Assembly (NCBI GenBank): GCA_021769025.1 | Contig: JAETTS010000041.1 | Span: 1-12,294 of the forward strand | Direction of reading: 5' to 3' | From: Enterocloster bolteae | GTDB lineage: Bacteria; Bacillota_A; Clostridia; Lachnospirales; Lachnospiraceae | Length of the DNA: 12,294 bases | Shown here: in pieces, positions 7,257 to 12,294 of the stretch | Layout: each line of letters opens with the position of its first letter | Numbering within the stretch: position 1 is the stretch's first letter | Program-made: the position numbers and the translations under genes | Notes under the pieces: model-generated | What the model saw: only the letters and a program-made list of their open reading frames with translations | Databases searched by the model: none | What the model was told of the DNA's origin: nothing

Positions 7257-8639
7257 TCAAAATTGGCTAAAGAGAGAGGTCTGCGCAGGGCCATCGATCA
7301 AGGCTCCCTGGGAACTGAAACGAGAACCGTGACAAGGGCATTCCCAGGTGCGTTCCTCAGGATTCCAGATTAGCTTGCAGCCCATGTGAGGGCAGCGGCG
7401 GTCTTTCTTCCCGATGCCGGATAAGAGGCCTTTGCCGGATTCCATGGAATGTGTCATGAAATCTGACACAGAGGCCCTGAGGTTCAGGCGTGAAGGGGAG
7501 AACAGAGATTCAAAGGAAGAGGAGTGCCCGTATATTAAATTGGTCAACAGATGGGCAGCTACCATGGAAGTGGTCATGCCCCATTTTTGGAAGCCGGTTG
7601 CTACGTACCAGTGCGGCCTGCTGGCAGAGAATCTTCCGATATAAGGAAGATGGTCCAAGGAAATGCAATCCTGGGCAGACCAGTGGCACAGGATTTTAGC
7701 GTGAGGGTAGAGATGGCTTGCGGTGCGGGACAAGGACTGGTGAGGATGGGGCGTTGGCTTGCCGGTGCGGTGGCCATTGCCGCCAAGAAGAAGGGTATTG
7801 CCAACCGAGCGGAAGGAAAGCCCTTCTTTTTCAATGCCTAGGTACATGGATTCATATTTGGGTGCATGGGTAAGGGCCAGTACGTAGCTGCGCTGCTGAT
7901 ACATTTTCAGAAAAAAGTATCCCGGAACCAGGGGGAATGGGTAGTGGCATGCAAAGACCACGTCTTTGGCGGATACTTTGCCGTAAGGAGTGGACAAGAT
8001 CTGGTGATGGCGGGTTTGCTCCACCTTTAGGACCGGTGTCTTTTCGTAGATGGTCAAAAGGGAGGATACGGATTCCAGGAATTTTAAGGGATGAAACTGG
8101 GCCTGGTTGGAGAAATATACGGCGCCTTTTACGGAAAAAGGGAGTTCCGTATCTGTTGCAAACTGGGAGTGGATTCCAGACTCTAAGGCGGCCCGGGACT
8201 CTTGCTTCAACAGTGAGGTATTCTGGACGGAATAGAGGCAGGAGGAGCTTTTTTTAAAATCACAGAAGATAGAGCGGGCATGGATCAGACGCTCGTATTC
8301 CAGGATGGCTTTTTGATTGGCGGAGGCGTAGAGCCTTGCTGCCTTCTTCCCCATGTATTTCTGAAGCCTGTGATAGATGAGGCCGTGCTGGGAAGTAATC
8401 TTGGCGGTTGTGCCCTGTGTCTGGCCGCTGCCGATCCGGTCTGCTTCCAGAACGATTACCTGCTTGCCTGCCTGGGACAGATAGTAGGCTGTCAGGATTC
8501 CAGCAAGGCCGGCTCCGATGACAGCTACGTCTGCAGCCAGGTCTCCCGGAAGGGGATTGCGGGATGGGATGGATACTGGTTTTGGCATGTGGCAGGAGGT
8601 AAGGTGTGCCGATTCGAATTGAGTCCAGATGGTGTTCAT
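7257..8639 (-). CDS. FAD-dependent oxidoreductase with C-terminal Rieske [2Fe-2S] domain
   Basis: A 460-residue predicted flavoprotein of the DAO (glycine/D-amino acid oxidase-like) fold fused to a Rieske domain, the architecture of Bacillus YhfW-type proteins. Numbered from ATG 8639, the N-terminal dinucleotide-binding motif is VAVIGAGLAG (GxGxxG 42-47), with the ribose-binding acid Glu65 in VIVLEAD. The stretch GSGQTQGTTAKIT (70-82) follows, and the FAD-closing region YVATGFQKWGMTTS lies late in the flavin domain. The Rieske cluster ligands are Cys416 and His418 (CPHMGC) and Cys434 and His437 (CPCHGS). Cys421 and Cys436 match the disulfide pair of cytochrome bc1 Rieske proteins. An upstream in-frame ATG at 8651 touches AAAGGA with no spacing, so the next ATG is preferred; the difference is four residues. 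There is no signal peptide, so it is cytosolic. The substrate is unknown. It is convergent with carB and divergent from the beta-lactamase gene. Confidence 0.9.
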   Translation of the reverse strand: MNTIWTQFESAHLTSCHMPKPVSIPSRNPLPGDLAADVAVIGAGLAGILTAYYLSQAGKQVIVLEADRIGSGQTQGTTAKITSQHGLIYHRLQKYMGKKAARLYASANQKAILEYERLIHARSIFCDFKKSSSCLYSVQNTSLLKQESRAALESGIHSQFATDTELPFSVKGAVYFSNQAQFHPLKFLESVSSLLTIYEKTPVLKVEQTRHHQILSTPYGKVSAKDVVFACHYPFPLVPGYFFLKMYQQRSYVLALTHAPKYESMYLGIEKEGLSFRSVGNTLLLGGNGHRTGKPTPHPHQSLSRTASHLYPHAKILCHWSAQDCISLDHLPYIGRFSASRPHWYVATGFQKWGMTTSMVAAHLLTNLIYGHSSSFESLFSPSRLNLRASVSDFMTHSMESGKGLLSGIGKKDRRCPHMGCKLIWNPEERTWECPCHGSRFSSQGALIDGPAQTSLFSQF

Positions 8640-8761
8640 TGTGTTTGTCATTCCTTTCGGTTGGCTTTTGGTTCATTTGGAGATAGGGTGTGCAGGTGTG
8701 GAAGGATCCATACATGAGTTTGGGAAAATGAGAAATATGGGAGAGATAGAGGGAGGTCTTC

Positions 8762-9790
8762 ATGAAGAAGTTGTATTATAGGAAAATGTGTCAGATCGCA
8801 ATTGGTTGTCTTGCTTTATGTGGCTGTTCCAATGGGTATCAAAGGGGAGAAAAGGCGGCTTTAGAGAGTGAGATGGAGAAAGCGCCTACGATGGAGAGGA
8901 ATGTGGCAGAGTCAGATGCAGCGGATGCAGCGAGGGCAGGGAATACGGTGGTAGAATGGTCTTCCGAAGACGGGGATATAACAGAGGGGATGAGAGAGAC
9001 ATTTCCGGCGGATTCTGTACCGGAACCAGAAGTGATAGAGGCAGAATGGTCAGATTATTTTGACGGTTGTAATGGATGTGCAGTATTGTATGATACGTCC
9101 AATCGTACGTATACCATATTCAACCCTGACCTTGCATTAACCAGGCGCTCTCCCTGTTCTACTTTTAAAATTATCTCATCGCTGGTTGCATTGGAGCAGG
9201 GGATCATCGGGCAAGAGAATTCTCTCCGCAGATGGAGCGGCGAGACATACTGGAATGAACAGTGGAATCGGGATATTGAGTTTGAACAGGCATTCTCAGC
9301 ATCGTGTGTCTGGTATTTCCGAGAGGTCATTGATGAGATCGGGCCGGAAACAATGGGGGAAGAATTAAACAAGCTTTCTTATGGAAACTGCGACATCTCT
9401 GACTGGGAAGGACGGTTGAATACCAATAATACGAATCGCGCTCTGACAGGTTTCTGGCTTGAATCTTCGTTACTGATCTCTCCAAAAGAACAGACGGAAG
9501 TGATGGAACGTATTTTTGGAGCAGATTCTTTGTATTCAGAGGAAACAAGGGAACGGCTAAAACAGGTTATGCTGGTGGCCGGGCCGGGGGAAGAAGAGAT
9601 TCGCATCTATGGGAAGACAGGAATGGGAAAGGACAAGGGAGTTACTGTTGATGCATGGTTTACCGGATTTGCGGAGATTGGGGAGAACCCCCTTTATTTT
9701 TGCGTGTATCTTGGGAGAACAGACGGTAAGGATGTGTCCAGTTCTGTAGCCAGGGATATTGCAGTTCATTTGATATCTGAGGGGAGGTAG
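8762..9790 (+). CDS. Lipoprotein class D (OXA-like) beta-lactamase
   Basis: A 342-residue serine beta-lactamase predicted to hydrolyse penicillin-type beta-lactams outside the membrane. A short signal sequence ends in lipobox LCGC, so Cys22 would be lipidated and anchor the enzyme. Residues about 23-95 form an acidic low-complexity spacer. The class D active-site elements are all present and correctly ordered: STFK (Ser133 nucleophile, Lys136 that is carboxylated in the family), S-x-V (Ser181-Cys-Val183), YGN (207-209), Trp232 in FWLESSLLISPKEQ, and KTG (285-287). GGGAGG (8751-8756) lies 5 bases before the ATG. Membrane-bound class D enzymes are known in clostridia, for example the CDD enzymes of C. 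difficile. The BlaR1 sensor C-terminal domain shares this fold, but there is no BlaR1 protease part and no blaI-like gene nearby, so a stand-alone enzyme is favoured. No clear promoter is seen in the 110-base divergent gap (8652-8761). Confidence 0.9.
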   Translation: MKKLYYRKMCQIAIGCLALCGCSNGYQRGEKAALESEMEKAPTMERNVAESDAADAARAGNTVVEWSSEDGDITEGMRETFPADSVPEPEVIEAEWSDYFDGCNGCAVLYDTSNRTYTIFNPDLALTRRSPCSTFKIISSLVALEQGIIGQENSLRRWSGETYWNEQWNRDIEFEQAFSASCVWYFREVIDEIGPETMGEELNKLSYGNCDISDWEGRLNTNNTNRALTGFWLESSLLISPKEQTEVMERIFGADSLYSEETRERLKQVMLVAGPGEEEIRIYGKTGMGKDKGVTVDAWFTGFAEIGENPLYFCVYLGRTDGKDVSSSVARDIAVHLISEGR

Positions 9791-9821
9791 GTGAGCTGCG
9801 GCATGAAAGAAAACACAAAAA

Positions 9822-9935
9822 GTGAATCAGAAATTGGATGTACTCTTAGCCGCAAAGGCAGGTGCAGGAGAGATTCCGAGAGTACATTTAGCTAAAGGAG
9901 GAAACATTGTTATTGTAACCCCAAATTATTTTTGA
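9822..9935 (+). CDS. Short unidentified reading frame, possibly a gene remnant
   Basis: From GTG 9822 to TGA 9933-9935 there are 37 codons; the peptide contains KLDVLLAAKAGAGEIPRVHL and then GGNIVIVTPNYF. The composition looks like real protein rather than chance translation, and it resembles the end of a longer protein. The frame is closed just upstream by TGA at 9804-9806, and no ribosome binding site precedes the GTG. It could be the truncated C-terminus of a gene lost when the neighbouring R-M locus arrived, or a small protein using a non-standard start. I do not recognise a family. The -35 element of the next gene's promoter lies inside its last codons. An overlapping 30-codon frame from ATG 9803 looks less protein-like. 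Confidence 0.25.
   Translation: MNQKLDVLLAAKAGAGEIPRVHLAKGGNIVIVTPNYF
9838..9887. repeat. 9-bp perfect inverted repeat at the island junction
   Basis: ATGTACTCT (9838-9846) and AGAGTACAT (9879-9887) are perfect reverse complements separated by 32 bases. They lie in the gap between the beta-lactamase gene and the restriction gene, inside the short reading frame at 9822-9935. They could be a regulator-binding palindrome, a stem, or coincidence. Confidence 0.35.
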
Positions 9936-9941
9936 TATAAT
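9913..9941 (+). promoter_or_regulatory. Sigma-A promoter of the restriction endonuclease gene
   Basis: TTGTAA (9913-9918), a 17-base spacer and a perfect TATAAT (9936-9941). Transcription would begin near 9948, giving a leader of about 28 bases that includes AAAGGA (9960-9965), 10 bases before the ATG at 9976. The gene therefore has its own promoter rather than relying on read-through from the beta-lactamase gene. Confidence 0.7.
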
Positions 9942-9975
9942 CAAACATAAATTAATTTGAAAGGATGCAGAACTT

Positions 9976-10692
9976 ATGGATGAGAAAAGGCTTGAATTAC
10001 TTATGAAAGAAGACATTGAATCAGTATTCTCCAGTATACTGAAGGAACATAATTTTACTCTTCCAATTAGTTCCAGATCCCGGAGCGGAGCCGAAATAAG
10101 TGATTATCTTGAAGATAGTTTCGTTAAATATTTTTATAAAAATAGTCACAAAAGAATTTATAATCCTAAAAGCGCACGTAAAGGTGCCACCAAAAGTCCC
10201 TTTGATTTTTGTTTCAATTACAAAAATGAAGACTTCGGATTTGATGATCTTATTTGGGGAGATATCAAAGCCACTAAAAAATCCTATGAAGATAGTAATC
10301 CTGATTTAGGAACTCCTGAAAAAATAATAAAATTTATAATGGATGGGCATTTTTATCTGATGTTTGTTTTTTTAGAGTATGAGGCAACTGAGGATAATCA
10401 AACGAGATTTTTGCCATTTGATGATAGTAAATATGTTCATTGTCAATTTTTGAAAGATATTAGTCACTCGATTAGAATCAATCCAAAACCTCAATTCCAA
10501 GTCAATATTCATGACCCGGAGGAATATCGTACACGGGAAGAATTTCTTGAGTTATTTTATACGAAATATCAGGAATCCATAGATCGTAATATCGCCAAAC
10601 AAAACAAAAAGAAAGCGGAATTGGGCGCTAGATTTGATGCTATGAAAAAGCGATTGGAATCTTATAATAGCAAAATTAGTAAACAGGGATGA
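9976..10692 (+). CDS. Probable Type II restriction endonuclease (PD-(D/E)XK-like)
   Basis: A 238-residue soluble protein with no close family that I can name. An N-terminal helix carries RSGAEISDYLED (36-47), the sort of Glu-bearing helix that opens PD-(D/E)XK nucleases. A candidate active site follows: SPFDF with Asp77, then a strand ending WGDIKATK with Asp96 and Lys98, fitting D-(X)n-(D/E)-X-K. A hydrophobic strand HFYLMFVFLEYE (125-136) follows, as in the nuclease core. The C-terminus (about 196-238) is a Lys-rich helix that may bind DNA or form a coiled coil. The methyltransferase gene faces it, with only an inverted-repeat spacer between. The function is inferred from this pairing plus the motif, not from recognition of a named enzyme, so the cleavage site is unknown. 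The gene is markedly AT-rich compared with the genes to its left, consistent with horizontal transfer. An alternative is another nuclease-fold protein of a defence locus. Confidence 0.65.
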   Translation: MDEKRLELLMKEDIESVFSSILKEHNFTLPISSRSRSGAEISDYLEDSFVKYFYKNSHKRIYNPKSARKGATKSPFDFCFNYKNEDFGFDDLIWGDIKATKKSYEDSNPDLGTPEKIIKFIMDGHFYLMFVFLEYEATEDNQTRFLPFDDSKYVHCQFLKDISHSIRINPKPQFQVNIHDPEEYRTREEFLELFYTKYQESIDRNIAKQNKKKAELGARFDAMKKRLESYNSKISKQG

Positions 10693-10701
10693 CAGACAAC
10701 G

Positions 10702-10801
10702 GAGGCTGTTGCAAAAATGTGATAATTCCACAATATCGAGTTGACATCTATGGAACATCTATACGATATATTGTATGAATCTGTCATTTTGCAATAGCCT
10801 C
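10702..10801. repeat. 100-bp inverted-repeat element between the convergent R-M genes (MITE-like or two-way terminator)
   Basis: GAGGCTGTTGCAAAAATG (10702-10719) matches the reverse complement of CATTTTGCAATAGCCTC (10785-10801), with one G-U-type mismatch and one extra A. A second inner match pairs ACAATAT near 10730 with ATATTGT near 10768. The ends resemble insertion-sequence termini of the GGCTGTTGCAAA kind found in several families. The element fills the gap almost exactly: 9 bases after the endonuclease stop and 8 bases before the methyltransferase stop. I see no convincing target-site duplication. The centre holds a direct repeat of acatctat (10744 and 10755). It contains no gene. Confidence 0.6.
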
Positions 10802-10809
10802 TTTCAACT

Positions 10810-12294
10810 TTATGCCATAAGATATTCTGCAATAAACGCTTGCTCCTGCTCATTAATATTGTATATTTTATACACCAATGAGTTTAATTTTTCATACAAC
10901 GGCTTGCTTTTTGGGGTCAACAATAATCGTTCAACCAAATCGATAATTTGTTCGAAATATTTACTATCTACATGGATTCGTATGTTCTTTAAATCGGAAA
11001 GTTTGATTTGTGGAGTTTTTCCTTTTTCGGCCCTTATGATTTTATTTATTCGACAGTAAAATGTAATTAAATCACTATTGAGTAATCCGCAGGTGTATTT
11101 TAACATATTTATGCTTTCTGGCGTATTCTCTTTGGTAGTTAGTATATAGATGCTATTATTGGCAGCATATGGTTCGCTGCAGTATGTTGCGATTATTTCT
11201 GTGGCGCTCTGCCTGATAAAAATTTTAGGAGCTAGATATGCATCTTTATCACCCAATGTTACTCTTTTCTTGTTTTTTATACCTAAAGCTTCCAGTTCAT
11301 GCTTAAATTCATCAGATAATTTAAGTTGTAATTCATAATCATACTTTATATATCGATCTGGTGTTGGCGTAAAAAATTTACCTTTTAGCCCTTTTGAGCC
11401 TTCTATATAAGGAAATATTATGTATCTATTTTCTTCTTCCGGATTTACAACAAACTCATCTGTTTTTCCTGTAAGCGCACAGCAAGTTCTCAAAGATTTT
11501 TGCGGAAAAAATTTTTCTAATCCATCATACCTAACAATTTTAGAATTAATTGTTTGTTGTATTATACTTAAAGGAGCATTGAATTTATAGTTATTCTTTT
11601 CATCATTCCATGCATGCTGGCTTACAATTTGTATTTTTTTTGTTGTATAATCTACTAACTTTATATTATTATTAAAACATTTTTTGTTGATTATATCAAG
11701 AACCACCTGTCCGCTTGCAACACCTGTAAATTCCTGTAATCCTGTTGTTAATGAATTAATATAATAATTTTCAACGATGTATTTGCGCATATCGATAAAT
11801 GCAGCTTCAAAGAAGGCTATGTCTAAGATAAAACTTAATCGTCCTCCATCCTTTAGCAATTTTAATCCATTCTCTATAAAGAACATGGATAGATTAAATT
11901 TGTTATTTCCTTTTTTATTCTGAACAAAATCAAATGTATTGAAGTAAGCTCTTTTTTCTTCTGTCATATTTCTGCTTTGTTTTCCATACATTGTGATAAA
12001 AGGGGGATTTCCGACAATTACAGAATATATTTGCTTGAATATATTTCGTTTTGTAAAATCTTCACATGTTATATTCAATGGTTTCATTACATAATTCGGA
12101 TTCTCTTTTTTTGCGCAAACAATCAAGGGCATCAATAAGGCTAGTATATTTAGTTCTGTAATTATGACGGCATTTTCATCGCTATCATTACCATGTATGT
12201 TGCAACATATATAATCTATTATTTCCTCAGCGCGTTTATTCTTATTTTGCAGTTCGGTTATAATTCTTTTTATTATTTTTACAAGAAAAAGACC
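10810..12294 (-). CDS. N6-adenine DNA methyltransferase, Eco57I/TaqI-like (start beyond window)
   Basis: The frame is open from the right edge, so 494 residues of the C-terminal part are visible; an internal TTG at 12135 is not the true start. Numbered from the edge, the fragment opens GLFLVKIIKRIITELQ, which looks like the end of SAM-binding motif I (usually D-P-x-C-G-S-G-x-F-L), with the Gly-rich core just outside the window. Residues 43-60 (VIITELNILALLMPLIV) fit the helix after the next SAM-binding strand. The catalytic motif IV is NPPF at 96-99, typical of gamma-class N6-adenine enzymes. Residues about 140-225 continue the catalytic fold (LKDGGRLSFILDIAFF). Residues about 260-430 (RYIIFPYIEG, KIFIRQSA, NNSIYILTT, YTCGLLNSDLITFYCR) match a TaqI-type target-recognition domain, which sets DNA sequence specificity. 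It is very AT-rich. It likely protects host DNA from the facing endonuclease. A Type IIG fusion cannot be excluded because the N-terminus is missing. Confidence 0.85.
   Translation of the reverse strand, partial: GLFLVKIIKRIITELQNKNKRAEEIIDYICCNIHGNDSDENAVIITELNILALLMPLIVCAKKENPNYVMKPLNITCEDFTKRNIFKQIYSVIVGNPPFITMYGKQSRNMTEEKRAYFNTFDFVQNKKGNNKFNLSMFFIENGLKLLKDGGRLSFILDIAFFEAAFIDMRKYIVENYYINSLTTGLQEFTGVASGQVVLDIINKKCFNNNIKLVDYTTKKIQIVSQHAWNDEKNNYKFNAPLSIIQQTINSKIVRYDGLEKFFPQKSLRTCCALTGKTDEFVVNPEEENRYIIFPYIEGSKGLKGKFFTPTPDRYIKYDYELQLKLSDEFKHELEALGIKNKKRVTLGDKDAYLAPKIFIRQSATEIIATYCSEPYAANNSIYILTTKENTPESINMLKYTCGLLNSDLITFYCRINKIIRAEKGKTPQIKLSDLKNIRIHVDSKYFEQIIDLVERLLLTPKSKPLYEKLNSLVYKIYNINEQEQAFIAEYLMA

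Noticed and set aside
8280..8717. A 145-codon plus-strand frame opposite the start of the FAD-Rieske gene.
   Set aside because: It is antisense to the conserved dinucleotide-binding region (GAGLAG) of a clear gene, and its own translation shows no domain logic.
8762..9790. Reading the beta-lactamase gene as a BlaR1-type sensor.
   Set aside because: The N-terminus is a short lipoprotein signal plus spacer, with no multi-pass membrane region or zinc protease motif, and no blaI-like repressor gene is adjacent.
10702..10801. CRISPR-like repeat or a complete insertion sequence between the R-M genes.
   Set aside because: There is only one pair of inverted ends, no spaced direct-repeat array and no transposase reading frame. 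The acatctat direct repeat occurs twice only.
12135..12135. TTG at 12135 as the start of the methyltransferase.
   Set aside because: The frame stays open for another 53 codons to the window edge and those codons encode sequence fitting the methyltransferase fold (GLFLVKII after motif I), so the real start is beyond the window.

Overview
The window looks like chromosomal DNA of an anaerobic, spore-forming Firmicute of the Lachnospiraceae / Clostridium cluster XIVa type. This is inferred from protein style (a clostridial SleC-like cortex-lytic protein, a clostridial lipoprotein class D beta-lactamase), purine-rich AGGA/GGAGG ribosome binding sites, and moderate G+C over most of the window. No 16S or other taxonomic marker is present, so the assignment is an inference.

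Layout. Positions 1-933 (+) hold the tail of an NAD-dependent epimerase/dehydratase-like gene and a HAD-family phosphatase 10 bases later, probably one transcript, closed by a strong hairpin terminator at 950-994. Facing it on the minus strand (1062-2327) is a SpoIID/LytB plus peptidoglycan-binding-domain protein of the spore-cortex-lytic SleC type. Diverging from that is the carbamoyl-phosphate synthetase operon carA-carB (2588-7095), driven by a near-consensus promoter at 2446-2474. The two genes overlap by one base (TAATG). CarA carries an unusual extra linker made of five 12-residue repeats. A 134-bp imperfect palindrome (7102-7235) fills the gap between carB and a convergent minus-strand FAD oxidoreductase with a C-terminal Rieske [2Fe-2S] domain (7257-8639). 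Diverging from that gene is a lipoprotein class D beta-lactamase (8762-9790).

From about 9900 to the right edge the base composition becomes strongly AT-rich and the content changes to a restriction-modification locus. It has a probable PD-(D/E)XK restriction endonuclease (9976-10692, +) with its own promoter, and a convergent gamma-class N6-adenine DNA methyltransferase of the Eco57I/TaqI type (10810-12294, -, start beyond the window). The 117 bases between their stop codons are almost entirely an inverted-repeat element with transposon-like ends. A short orphan reading frame (9822-9935) at the junction may be a leftover of an older gene, suggesting that the R-M pair was acquired horizontally next to the beta-lactamase gene.

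How the parts relate: CarA and CarB form one enzyme making carbamoyl phosphate for arginine and pyrimidine synthesis. The endonuclease and methyltransferase probably form one Type II-like R-M system. The other genes are independent single-gene or two-gene units. The strongest unusual signals are the repeat-built CarA linker, the convergent R-M pair with its inverted-repeat spacer, and the long palindrome after carB.
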